A DNA stretch of 64,000 nucleotides from Panicum virgatum. Lineage: Eukaryota; Streptophyta; Magnoliopsida; Poales; Poaceae. Made by a program: the position numbers and the translations under genes. The notes under the pieces are model-generated. The model made no database searches. It had not been told where the DNA came from and saw only the letters and a list, made by a program, of their open reading frames with translations. Shown piece after piece: positions 35,223 through 46,627 of the stretch. The stretch is from assembly GCF_016808335.1 (NCBI RefSeq), contig NC_053149.1, positions 39,138,118 to 39,202,117 on the forward strand, given 5' to 3'. Numbering within the stretch: position 1 is the stretch's first letter; every line of letters starts with the position of its first letter.

Positions 35223-36446
35223 GATGCTATGGCCAATCCACTCGAGCACGCTGACGCTCTTTGGGAACTTGCCAACCTTAAAAAGGGAAAAGCCAAAGCT
35301 CCAGAACAATCCAGTGACTCAATTTTTGACAAACCCTGGATTAAGGAGCCTGAAGGGCTGACCCCCATCCAATCATGGCTACACTGGAAGAACGAGAACA
35401 CCCTCCGAGTAGAGATGGGCATTCCACTTCTCGCTCACCCAAAACACACATACTCCAAAATCGGTGGGCTAACCAATTCCGAATCCGAGTACTCTCCCAA
35501 CTCGGAGGATGAGCTGGATGACCTAATCCAGTACAACAAACAAGTCGAGTCCAACTCAGCTAAGAACTCCAAGTCTGATCAGGACTCCCTCCCTAACTTG
35601 GTTATATATGCAACACCGCAAGGATGGACAGTGCGCCCAAGGAAGACACAAGATACCAACACCTCCGGCTCACAGCCAGCGGATCTGCCTTACCAACAGA
35701 GCACCCCTCTAGACCCGTCCTCATGCAAACAAGACCAAGAAGTTCAAGATCTCTGTCGTGAAATCCTCATGGTTCGTATCTCCGAAGAACCTGAGGGTGA
35801 TCCCATGGAGCATCTCAACCTTGACGACTACAATTATGATGATTTCGACGAGTACCTTTCTGACAACATGGAAACTACTCCTCCCACAGTCACAGAGCCC
35901 CAAGCTACTACCAAGGAAGATCCACCCACTCCTCCTCCAGCAGTGACTGCCACTGTCCAACTGGAAGAGCAGCATCCAGCAGAAGATCTTTACGAGCGTC
36001 GTCGCCTGCTTAACCAAAAGAGGGCATTCAGGCGCCAGCACCTCCCTAACAGCCAGCAGGAACAGCAGGATGACAACTACGACTACTCCAACTGCGACTT
36101 TCGCAACGTGATCAACGTTGGCCGCGACGCACGCAACATCATCATCTCAAGAAGAAAGGAGCGCGAGGAAGTCGAGGCTTACAGCCCTTCCTCCAATTAT
36201 CACATCCCACCAAAGGCTTCCGTATCCTTCAAGAAGCACAAGCCGGCAATCGTCGGTACCCATCGCCAGGGTAAACTGCACACCCCGCATCAAGGAGAAT
36301 CTTCTCAGAGCGAAAACAGGATCAACAAAGTACTGCTATGCAAGTGCTTCATCCACCCAAAGAGCTCTCACACAATCTTTCAGTGTGACTCACTCCGCAA
36401 GGCCCTTGGGGCACCACTCCTGAAGGAGACCGTACCAATAATCTAG
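35220..36446 (+). pseudogene. Gag-like ORF of Tat/Retand-type gypsy element
   Basis: A 408-codon frame. The N-terminal part is hydrophilic and acidic. The middle holds YDYSNCDFRNVINVGRDAR and SRRKEREEVEAYSP, a signature of gag proteins in grass Tat-type elements. The end holds CKCFIHPKSSHTIFQC, an atypical zinc-finger-like box followed by DSLRKALGAP. The main capsid-like retrotransposon gag domain that normally separates these is missing, which suggests an internal deletion, and no pol follows. The start abuts the minus-strand ORF of the Sirevirus-like element, so the 5' part of this element has been lost. Many codons remain open, so it may be a non-autonomous gag derivative. Confidence 0.65.
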
Positions 36447-36754
36447 TCGACTCCTGCAACGACTAGTTCTAGCTTAAATCTAGTCGACCATCATATCACT
36501 AGACTTATCTTCGAATAAACCTTATTCAGTCATGTAAACCATTGCCCACGTCCAATGGGCAAGGGGTAGGTCTTAAGAGTCAGAGTCTGTCACTTTACAA
36601 CTATTGTAATTTTGATAAATCCAAATAAAAGTTGATTTCCCCCATAAATCGACTACTTGGCTTGTACTCATGCGACCAATACCCCATCTCGAAAGTAAGG
36701 CCCAATATTGGAGCAACTATCGAGTAGTTTTTATGGTTTATACTCGAGTGCTTT

Positions 36755-37420
36755 TCTGACATTTACGTCTTGGGCAACCCGATGGGGTTCGTACCTAACA
36801 GTTCTGTCCTAAAAGACACTCCAGTCCATGTTAGGGACACCCTACTCGCCTCGCTCGAGTAGGTTTTGGATATCCCTTCGACATTTACGTCTTGGGCAAC
36901 CCGACGGGGTTCGCACCTAACAGTTCTATCTTAAGGATTACTCCAGTCCTTGGTTAAAAGGACACCTTACTCGCCTCGCTCGAGTAAGTTTTGGATATTC
37001 CTTCGACATTTACGTCTTGGGCAACCTGACGGGGTTCTTACCTAACAGTTCTGTCTTAAGGATTACTCTAGTCCTTGGTTAAAAGGACACCTTACTCATC
37101 TCGCTCAAGTAAGTTTTGGATATCCCTTCGACATTTACGTCTTGGGCAACCCTACGGGGTTCGTACCTAACAGTTCTGTCTTAAGGATTACTCCAGTCCT
37201 TGGTTAAAGGGACACCCTACTCGCTTGCTCGAGTAGGTCTTGGATACTCTTTTGGCATTTTCGTCTTGGGCAACTCGACGTGGTTCGTACCTAACAGACT
37301 TGCCCTAGAGTTACTCCAGTCCTCGGGTAGGACACCTTACTCGCCCTGCTCGAGTAAGTTTGGGATGTTTTTAGAATATTCATGTCTTGGTTAACTCGAC
37401 GAAGTTCAATCCTAACAGTC
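36755..37420 (+). repeat. Tandem array, period about 124 bp, about six units
   Basis: Each unit contains acatttacgtcttgggcaac, a gacggggttcgtacctaaca-type segment, cagttctgtcttaag, then cctactcgcctcgctcgagta. Unit starts are near 36760, 36882, 37006, 37131, 37256 and 37380; the last two are more diverged. It lies between the gag remnant and the antisense ORF, in the place where Tat/Retand elements have long non-coding DNA. Confidence 0.88.
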
Positions 37421-38255
37421 ATATTCTTAGAATCAACCTAGTCCATATATAGGACATACTACTCGATAGTATTCAGTAGTTTGTGACATTTTCGCAACAG
37501 TTGTGCACTATCTGGGCGACCAAGCAAGGTCCATCCTAACTGGTCAACTACGAACATCCCTCAAGGAGTACAGATAAGTTCTCGATACTCTAAAATAGGT
37601 CGACACAAGTTTCCCGCTTGTTCAGTCTACTATGGGAATTTCCGTTACAGAATCTTTTTGCATTAAATAATTGACAGGTGTTACTCGCTTGCTTGGGACG
37701 CAAAAAGAAGCCCTGTTTTCCCTTAGCATCCTGAGTAGTTGTCGAGAGCTGCCTGTCATCCTATCTATCGAAGAAACATATTACAACTCCTAAATTACTC
37801 GATAAGAGTTCCTCCCCCAATTGGACAACAAAGTCCATATTAGCTGCGCTCTAATAAAGACATTTCCTCGAAAAAGGAAATCTCCTTTAAAGCTACAGCT
37901 TTTGATTAGTGCTTTTCCCACTTGGTTAATCCTGCGGGATTCAATCCTAACTGGTCACCACTACGGTTTCGATCCAGAACCACGCTCGATCCTATTCGAG
38001 AATACTTTGTCTTCTAAAGGCACTCACGGATACAATCCTTCGTATCTACCATTATAACTGAATGGGCACGGTGCTGCCTACGTTCAGGATCCTCGAGTAC
38101 AAATACTCGACACATCAAGGGATTCCATAATCCAAATACCAAACAAGTACTTAACATTACACAAATATTCAATATTTGTCCAAAGGTACTTCTGGCCCAC
38201 GTGCCAATCCAGTTACAACAAAAAGATCAAGGAGAGTCGGGCTTGTTCAGGGATT
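37421..38255. other. Non-coding interior of Retand-like element
   Basis: Lower-copy continuation of the same element. Motifs such as tactcga and cctaactggtca recur irregularly, as in the preceding array. No gene is seen. Confidence 0.5.
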
Positions 38256-41093
38256 CTACAATCTGGTCGGCCACAGTCCAAGAGCGTCCAGACGAGTAGA
38301 TGGCCAGTAGGACTTCACCAACCCGAGTACATGACCTACGTACTGTCGGGTGATGGTGGAGACATACCTCTCGAAGGCCCCAGGTACTTTACGAAGTCTT
38401 CCCGCCAGTGTCAGCGGTTCATCTCGTCCCTTTCTGGGATATCCATGGCCTCGGCTACTTCCCGAGCAGCATCCCTGACATCTCTCAGCTCCGCGAGCTC
38501 CCGCTGCATCAAGTCTCGGGATTCCGACAAGGTATTGAGTTGATGCAAAATCGACGCTGCCTCCCGATCAGAGTCCTCCTTGATCTTCTTGAGCTTCTCT
38601 ATTTCATCTGTGTTTCGGTACATAAGAATCTTTAGATCCAGTACCAAGCTTTCTTGAATCTTTAAAGATTCTGCATAAGTTGTGTACTCGATAAAAAGAA
38701 AATCTTATAAAAACCAAGCAGATCTACTAGTCGATCGCATAGTACGTGCTAAAGACTAGCCTTTCTTGGATTGGGAAAGCTTTTTAAGCTTCCCTTCGAG
38801 AGCTGCCTTCTCGGATGAGAGCGTTTTAACCCTCTCTTTTAGAGTATTCAGCTATGTTTCATCCTGGGACCAGCCACCCTCCCGTCCCAGCACCTCCTGC
38901 AGAATAAAAAAGATCAGTATACTACTCGATCTATGATAAAGTACTCGAGCTATTCGACTACTTACCTCCAGCAGCTTGACAGCAAGCTCCATCTTCTCAT
39001 GCGACAAGTTACTTCCCGATGTGGCCGGGGAAGTACTCGCCAGCGCTTCAGAAACGACCCTTTTTGGCACATCTTCAACTTTCCCTGCAGTATTCCCTAT
39101 ATTTTGGGAATCTAGAGGAAAAAATGCTACTTAATTAAGAGCAGTAAAGAGATATTTTCCCTACAAGGTACTACAAGCTTACCTGCAGGGGTCTCCTCGA
39201 GCTGATTATTATCGCCTCCCTAAGGAAGCTTCTTACCATCTTCCTCCTCCGGAAGCTTGCCGCTTCGGCCATCCTCCGTGATCTCCTCATTGGCCCTTTT
39301 AGGATCCGGCAAAGGAGAATCCCAAAGCATGGAGTCGACCATAGCCTCCGCATCGTGAGCACTCATGTCAGGAGTGTTCGGGGGCTTGTCCACTTCTGAT
39401 TTGGAGGCTGAGGTATCCTCAACCTCCACGTTTCCCTCCAGGACTGCATTTCTGCAAAGACAAAAGTAGTTAAAAACTACTAGATACAAAAGCAGATCCT
39501 ACACCTACAAGTTTCAAGGAACTTACGTAGGAGCTCTTCTCAGAGCAAGACCCTTGATGCCAAACTTGCGGGCAGGTTTCACAATCATGGCCCGCTTACC
39601 CGCATCAACTGTAATATTTACATCGGAACTACTCGCCAAAGGAGTAGCCCCGGTCCCACTTGACGGGTCCACTGTGGTGGAAGGGACAGACTGTCCCACC
39701 ACAGTATCATCCCCAGATGACGCGATCCGTGGCAATTTAGCCGCCGGACTTGAAAAAGCAAAACACAAATCAGCAAACCGAAAATCAAAAGTACTCGATT
39801 CCAAAAGAACTAGCTACTTACTTGTTGCTAGCAGTTTGGGAGGAACTACGACGCTTCCTCGCCGTGGATCGAGTACCCTTGGGATGTCCAGTTTGGGTAT
39901 CGGTACTCAGAGTAGGACTGAGATCCCTATCACTCCTCTCCCCAGCTTCCTCCTCATCTGCACAACCAAGATTATACATAAGTAATGTTTGTATGAAACT
40001 TCATATAAACATTCTTAGATTTGGTTAACAGATTGAAAATTTTTGGAAGAACAAAAGAGGTGAATAAATGCCTGGCAGTGAAGGATTACTTTTAAAGTGC
40101 TCCACGTCCTCTTACAGAAAGCAAAATCCTATCAGATTTGTACTATGGTATAGTTAGTACTTGATTTCTACGCATCGACTATTCTTATCAAAGTACCTGA
40201 TTCGGTGGATTCGCAACAGAAAAAGTATCAGGAACAACTGGAACTTTCTTTACGTTCCTCAGCAGTCGTTGTACTCGACTAAATGCTACATCATCTGAGA
40301 TCTCTTCCTTTGAGTACCTTGAGGGGTCAGCTGTTCCCTGATACTGGAACCCAAGCGTCTTCCGAGCCTGCAATGGCTGGATTCTTCTCCTCACCCAGTC
40401 GAATACGACTGCTTCTCCAGTCAATATATTTTGCCTTAAAATGGCAATTCGCTCGAGTAGTCCAGAGATCTGACTCTCGTCGTCTGGCTTTTTATTCCAC
40501 TCAGGCCATTGGATAGGAGGGCCTGGAGCAATTGGTGGAAAACTTCCCGACTGGTTCTCAACATAAAATCACTTGGGCTTCCATTCGATTACCTTATTGC
40601 TAAGACTATAAGAAATATATTCTCTATCCTTTCTTTGCCTAAGTTGGAGACCCGCACCTCCTACTACATCTAAAATGAACCCATCGGGTTGCGGCTTCAA
40701 ATGGAAAAGAAAGCGGAAGAGCTCAAAATGGGGCTCGATGCCCAGAAAAGCTTCGCACAAATGCACGAAGATAGAAATATGAACAAAAGAATTGGGGGTC
40801 AGATGATGTAGCTGGATCCTGTAGTAGCGCAGGAGCCTAGAAAAGAAAGAAGAGCAAGGAAACCCCAATCCTCGTTCCAAGAAAGAGGTGAAAGCAACGA
40901 TTTCCCCCGTATTTTCATACAGACGGTCTCTCCCCAAGGCAGAGCGCCATTGGATAACAGATCTGGGAGCCAAAAGACCTTGTTTCACTAAAGATTCCAA
41001 GTCAGATTGGGAACACTTACTTGTGTTCTAGCTTTCATCACAGGTAGGCTCCGCAGCCGCACTCTTCCCCTTGGTCGCCTTCTTGGGTGCCAT
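38256..41093 (-). pseudogene. Antisense multi-exon ORF, gypsy-type putative transposase domain
   Basis: The minus strand carries a spliced ORF of the kind known as aORF in grass Retand elements (Pfam-type name: putative gypsy type transposon). Exon 1 starts ATG at 41093 (MAPKKATKGKS) and runs to about 40198. It includes SFLERGLGFPCSSFFSRLL, HLCEAFLGIEPHFELFRFLF and VFDWVRRRIQPLQ, and has in-frame stops near 41030 and 40570. Further exon-like blocks with plausible splice sites are near 39970-39825, 39755-39526, 39453-39185, 39110-38970, 38897-38745 and 38690-38256. The later blocks are predicted coiled coil (EKAALEGKLKKL, SILHQLNTLSESRDLMQREL). Extra stops lie near 39220 and 38855, and a shift near 38370. 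It is therefore a decayed copy, but exon structure is readable. It is antisense to the gag and LTR of its element. Confidence 0.75.
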
Positions 41094-42826
41094 CCGAAAA
41101 TCTACGGATCTTTTCACTTGCATAAACTGGCGGAAACCCTAGGGCGCGAGTGGGGAGCAAAGGGGAGCAAGAACTTTAGATTTGGAGGTTTGAAGGTGAA
41201 GATAGATTTCAAGCAGTAAAAGCAAATGGCAGTTGGTGGGTAAAACCTAAGTTACCGTTTCATTTTATAATGACGGTGGCAGCATGGTAAAAACACCCAA
41301 CAGGCCAATAGTCCGTTGCAAATCGCGGAAAAAATGGGATTTACTGAGACATTTCTTTTTCTAAATATTACATTCTGGAAAAAGAAAACACTCACATCCC
41401 TAGTCAACTACTCAACTCTTCTTTCCTCAACTGGGATTACACTCCAGAACAAGAAAAAGTACTAGACACAATACAACTACTCGATATTACAACTCGAGTA
41501 CTTTTTTCTACCAAACTTTACAAATGACTCGGGTCTGCGCGCACACTTCTTGGCTTCCTGGGAAGCCTGCTGCAGCTAGATCGGCCTGAGGCCGTGACAA
41601 AGTACAAACTTATTATTCTCATTAAGGGAATAATGATACTCGTACTCTGGGAGAAAAATTTCAAGAGTATGGAGGCAGATTACAGTAATCGCCTCGCAAG
41701 TCCTCTTGTAGCATCTTCTGGAGAAACTTCTCCTTCTCCCAGAATACATTGTGGAAAGATTAAGTCCTCCCGCTAGAGATGTCAGTTCTTGGGCACCCAG
41801 AAATAGGCAACCCCAAGGATGTGACACAACAAGACCCTACTAGTCCACAAAGAACTTGCCTCACTGGAAGATGCAAGGACATGATGTTCAAAATAGATCC
41901 AATGAGAGCAAGGGAGGGGCAGGATGAGGTAGCAGGGACTTTTCTTGTCACTCGCAAGTTCTCTTCTAGCATCTTTTGCTGGGACGAACTACACAAATCT
42001 CAGGAGGGTGAGAGCAAGAACACCAAGGATATGCCATGGCTGCTACACTTTGGTGCTTCTGGTAAAGGCCTCTCCCTTGCCTTTTATAGCCACAAGGGAG
42101 CTTACTAAAGGAGAACCCGTGACTCAATAGTGCACGTTTCACAGACGCATTTATGACAGTGTTCATGGCGGCATTCATGGACGCAGTCAAAGACGTACTA
42201 ATGCAGATTCTCCAAACAGTAACGCCCCATGTGAGCACTGAATAAAGAGCCGTACATCTCGGGTTTTATTCCTGAAGTTATTTCGGGTGCAATCAGTGTG
42301 GAATACCAATTGTATCATTGTTTTGGGATTTTACCCGAAAAGAGGTCTTTTCGGATACCGGATCTGATGAATCCTGTAAATAATTCGAAGGATAAAATTT
42401 GATGCCACATCTTAGATCCTTAATTCCAAATCTACGCTCGGAGGCTACTCGCAGCAAAAGGGATTTTGATTTAAGGCTCGGGGGCTGCGGGATATATGGA
42501 TCAAAGATTTATTTTTTAATTTTTTTTGGAAAATAAAGAAGGAAAAAGACTGAAGTGACCCTCAACATGATTCTACGATTCAACCTAAGGCTCGGGGGCT
42601 ACTCCATATGGAGAGCGAATACTTTGCGCACCATATATGATCAAGATTTCGGGGCTTGAGCACCTCACAGCCTCGAAGCAACCGGAAGTACTTGGAGAAC
42701 TACTCAACGTAACTGAAGGAAGGCCCAAGAGCAACCAGAAGGATGTTCTGACTATATGAAGTACTCAAAGATGCTTAGCCAAGTACTCGACGCCTGCAGG
42801 ACTCGGCTACGAAGAGCTTGGGGGCT
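41094..42826. other. 3' non-coding part of Retand-like element, polypurine repeats
   Basis: No gene is supported. Purine-rich boxes of the form ctcgggggct occur at about 42476 and 42594, and cttgggggct at about 42817 directly before the 3' LTR. The last is the likely polypurine tract; the earlier ones are duplicates typical of this lineage. The upstream part would contain the promoter of the antisense ORF. Confidence 0.55.
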
Positions 42827-43239
42827 TGTCAGACCCGCGGCAGCTGGACTGCTTATAAACATATAATGTTCTAGAGTAAGGGATAGATCATGGATGTACA
42901 CTTCTTTTGTAACTACTCGCATAGGCGTAGAACTAGCTGCAGTACAAAAGAAACTACCCGATTATGTTGTAGTAGGACTCCAACTGTACTCAGCTAGGAC
43001 TTTCCATGTAACCCTGTCCCCCCGAATATATAAGGGCGGGCAGGGACCCCCTCCAAATAATCATCAACACCTAAGGCAATACAAACCACACAGGACGTAG
43101 GGTATTATGCAAACTCACGGCCCGAACCTGTCTAAATCTTTGTGTTCCTTATACCATCGAGTTCTAGAGCAGTCGATCCCTATCTACAAACCCTACTGCT
43201 AAGGGTATCCCTGAGCAGGCTTGGCGGTAAACACCGACA
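42827..43239 (+). repeat. 3' LTR of Retand-like element, 413 bp
   Basis: Starts tgtcagacccgcggc immediately after the polypurine tract and ends gtaaacaccgaca, so the ends are TGTC...GACA. It contains a TATA-like atataagggcggg at about 43027. Directly after it the 0.6-kb repeat copy B begins (ctgtcatctacaag). The 5' LTR is absent. Confidence 0.82.
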
Positions 43240-43241
43240 CT

Positions 43242-43856
43242 GTCATCTACAAGTTGCTGCTGAGAATTTTTTTTATAGTTGATCAATGAAGTTATTATGT
43301 ATTTTTTGTCTACCACTGTGATCAGGTATATCAATTTTCTATGAAATTGTTATGCGTTGGTTGTTTTTTTATATAAAAATATGGTACACAAATGAAATTC
43401 TGTGGCTCAATATCAAGGATCGTAGAACTAATTCAGGAACGCAACATTACAAATATTAAGCAATCAACTTGTCGAGATTAATACAAAAAATAGTTACCAC
43501 TTAGTCTCTTACAAGTCAAACATATATTATATGATATTATGATATGCATTGGTTGTTTTTTATATAAAAATATGGTACACAAATGAAATTCTGTGGCTCA
43601 ATATCAAGGATCGTAGAACTAATTAAGGAACGCAACATTACGAATATTAAGCCATCAACTCGTCGAGATTAATACAAAAAATAGTTACCACTTAGTCTCT
43701 TACAAGTCAAACATATTATATGATATTATGATAACAATTCTATTGCGTACGTGGACTAGTCTCTTACGTACAATTGAAAAGTAGAAAATGAGTGGTCGAA
43801 GAAAAGAAAGCTGCCAGCTAGGGTCAGAAATGGATGAATTGAAGAGTATAGCCAAC
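43242..43856 (+). repeat. 0.6-kb repeat, copy B
   Basis: Near-identical to 29706-30318, with the same internal two-unit tandem structure. Its left edge coincides with the end of the Retand-like LTR, so that element most likely inserted at this repeat and the left part of the copy is lost. Its right edge differs from copy A. Confidence 0.9.
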
Positions 43857-44101
43857 AAATTTGAAATTACTAATAACAATGTAACAAAGGGAAACAACGA
43901 AGCATATGCAGGTGGCAACTAAGCAAGAATGAATCAAATTATTTGTTTTTAAAATGAAGAAAATATTTTGTTATTGAAGAAAACGAAAAAAAACGAAAGA
44001 ATAAATCAAACTAGTGCTGTCGTGCTACGGCACCTTATAGTATACTTTGTAAATTCTTGTTATATATACACGGAGCGGACCAAGTCTTGTCCATCAAGCT
44101 C

Positions 44102-44503
44102 TCACGCGTCGGATGGAGGCTCGTCGTTCTTGGCGGCACCGAGGCGGCTGGACCTGGGCGCCGCCGGGAACGTGGACGACCGCGGCGTGGTGCCGCCGCT
44201 GGACTTGTTCACGGACCGCGGCGAGCCGAAGCTGATCTGGCGCGCAAAGGCCACGACGGCCTTGGCCCACCTCCTGATCTGGTCCTTGAGCCTCCCGGCG
44301 TCCACGTCCTTCAACGGCGCCGGCCCGATGCTGAGCTCCAGCCCGGAGAAGCAGCGGCCGTACCGGGCTGCCTTCTGCTTCCTGTTCCTGCTACCGCCGC
44401 CGCCCCTGGGCAAGCCGTCCTCCTCCCTCACCGCGGCGCCATCGCTGCTCTCTCCTCCCTCGTCGGCGCGGCGCGCCGGCAGCGACTTGCTTCCCACCGA
44501 CAT
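44102..44503 (-). CDS. Small plant protein of unknown function, 133 aa
   Basis: A single-exon frame starting with ATG at 44503 (MSVGSKSLPARRADEGG) and ending PPSDA. The N-terminal half is basic and low-complexity. The central block GLELSIGPAPLKDVDAGRL, then KDQIRRWAKAVVAFARQISF, looks like a conserved amphipathic helix pair, and a Ser/Arg-rich tail follows. I do not recognise a named family, so no function is proposed. The choice of strand rests on the motif-like middle, on GC content that rises sharply only across this frame, and on a TATA box upstream in the right orientation. Overlapping plus-strand frames (43968-44588 and 44057-44599) are possible alternatives but lack such support. Confidence 0.6.
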   Translation of the reverse strand: MSVGSKSLPARRADEGGESSDGAAVREEDGLPRGGGGSRNRKQKAARYGRCFSGLELSIGPAPLKDVDAGRLKDQIRRWAKAVVAFARQISFGSPRSVNKSSGGTTPRSSTFPAAPRSSRLGAAKNDEPPSDA

Positions 44504-44650
44504 GGACGACGCTGCTGCCGCCTCGCTGGCTTTCTTTTCTGCTCTGCTCTGGCGCCGGGAAACTCTTGTCCGGCCGGAGTTTGCCTGACTTCGCGGTAGC
44601 TTATGAGAATTGGCTCTCGTGTCGTCTAATGGGCTAATGGCAAAGCACGC

Positions 44651-44660
44651 GGGTTATATA
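44651..44660 (-). promoter_or_regulatory. TATA box for the 133-aa gene
   Basis: On the minus strand the sequence reads ccaatatataac, a strong TATA box about 150 bp before the ATG at 44503, implying a leader of about 115-125 nt. Confidence 0.55.
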
Positions 44661-45015
44661 TTGGTCGCGAGCAGCCGCAGCCAGCACGCGTGTGACGGTG
44701 TGAGATGGCGGGCACGGCAAGGAAGCGAGCGAGAGAGCGCAAGGGCAAGAAGCACTCGGTCGCCAAGACGGCTTCGATTGCAGGAGTGCAGTGACATGCG
44801 TGACGATACAACTCATCGTCACCGTGTTTTATTTCGCTGATGTTGATTGATGCATAATATTCTCTGGACTCGCCCTTGTATATCTGAAAAGGACACATAG
44901 AATTTGTATCTTCAATGGAAGCTACGGGCGCTCGGATGTTCAATGAGAAAATTTCTCATGACACTCCCTTGCAACATTGAAAATTAACTACTGCAATATT
45001 CAAAATCACTGCTTG

Positions 45016-46627
45016 CACTACTACAAAAGTATATGTAAAACTTTGTCATCTGATTCCATGATAGAAAATTCCACCGCAATATGACACTATGTTTCATGCA
45101 ATATTCAATAAGATGACAATGTGTAGAAATAGCCTTCTGTAAATCGAGATTTACCTTGCAATATTAAATGATTATATTTGCGATATTTTTTAACTACAAT
45201 TGCAATATTTAAGGAAAATATTTTTTTAAAAACATTGAAACAAATAGAATCATTAATTGTATTAAAATATGTAACATGATAAATTAACTATTTAGACACC
45301 TAGAATAAATTTGTGTAATATCTTAAAACGGTTGTTGCAACATCACATAACATTTTAAACATACTAAAAATGATCACTGTAACATCACATATCAATCCAT
45401 TGAATAATCTTACAACAACTATTGCAACATTAATAATCAACTAAAATACCCACTATATTACTTAAACTCTTGTTGGAACACCATCGTATGCCTATCCCAA
45501 TAAAAATCATATAAGAAGTCTCATCTGTTATTGAGGTTAGAGTGCTTTTCTGCTTAACATCAAGTCGTAACAAAATTACATGCAAAAAATTCTCGCTGCA
45601 ACATCAATATAATTGGTAAGAGCATATGTGGCATCGGATGCCCTGGCGCTATCATTAACTATCTTCAATTGGATGAAAGGCAAGAGCACCAAAACTACCG
45701 GCGATAATAACTTTTACCTGGCCATCACTTATTAGCAAAGTTTCTTTCACTGGAAAGGAAACATTCGAGATGCATAAGGGGGTGTTTGGCGCTCATCTTT
45801 AGCGCCCTTATGTATTTCGAAATGGAGTAGGACTGTAGCAATTCACCTCCCTTGAAATAATTACATTTTTAGAGGTGGGTGACGCCATCACCCATTCCTG
45901 AAAATAGTGACCATTTCAGGGAGCAAGTGATATTATCTCGTACAACTCAAGTCATACTTTGAGATTTATAATCTTAATCTTATATATACTAAAATATACT
46001 TACCATATTTTTTCTGTATCTATGGTTCACAATAACCATAGTGTAGAAGTTCTATTTTTAAATTTGTTTTGCTATATTTAAAGATTTAAATAAATTTTTG
46101 AAATACGCAATAGATAAATATTTTTGGGGTGGGTGATGGCATCACCCGCTCCTACTAATGGGTTTCATAGTTAGTACAAAAGGATAGCACATCTCCTAAA
46201 GTCACAAGTGGCAGTGCGATGTGGTGGAGAGGAGGGTACACATAAGGCTTGAGGTGGGTTTGAACCCAAGTTTACGCAAGTGGGCATATATATTTCATCG
46301 AAGAAATCGTACCTCGGTAGTAGAGGGGCTTGTGTGGTAGTGGCCAATTGGCTAGGATATATTTTTTATTTTATTCTGTTGTATCAATTTTTTCTAATTT
46401 TTTGTTTTATTAAAATTAATTTTTAGGGGCGGGTGAGCCCGTCACCAGCCCCTGCAAATAGATTTTTAGGAGCGGGTTAGACCATCACCCGCCCAAACAA
46501 ATTAATTTCTAAGAGCGGGTATGTTACCTGCCCATGTAAATAGTATTTTTAGCTGCAAGAAATAAGGTGGATACCGTACCCATTCTTAGAAATATATTTT
46601 TTCCGTCTCTAATTTTTTTTAGTAGTG
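45016..46627. mobile_element. CACTA-type remnant(s), non-autonomous
   Basis: The left edge reads cactactacaaaa (45016-45028). The right edge, at about 46613-46627, is the inverted form ttttttttagtagtg. Between about 45880 and 46510 the motif gggcgggtgatgg or its complement recurs in both orientations, as in CACTA subterminal regions. The left edge is not followed by the same repeats and the 3-bp flanks differ (ttg, gtc), so these may be ends of two different insertions. No transposase coding is present. Confidence 0.5.

Noticed and set aside
36755..37420. Regularly spaced repeats considered as a CRISPR array
   Set aside because: Units of 124 bp are contiguous and similar along their full length with no variable spacers, and the genome is that of a plant.
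38331..38635. Plus-strand frames at 38331-38543 and 38408-38635
   Set aside because: Shadows of the antisense Retand ORF exon on the minus strand.
43968..44599. Two plus-strand frames (206 and 180 codons) over the small gene
   Set aside because: They start in AT-rich DNA, disagree with each other and lack motifs; the minus-strand frame has motif-like sequence and a matching TATA box.
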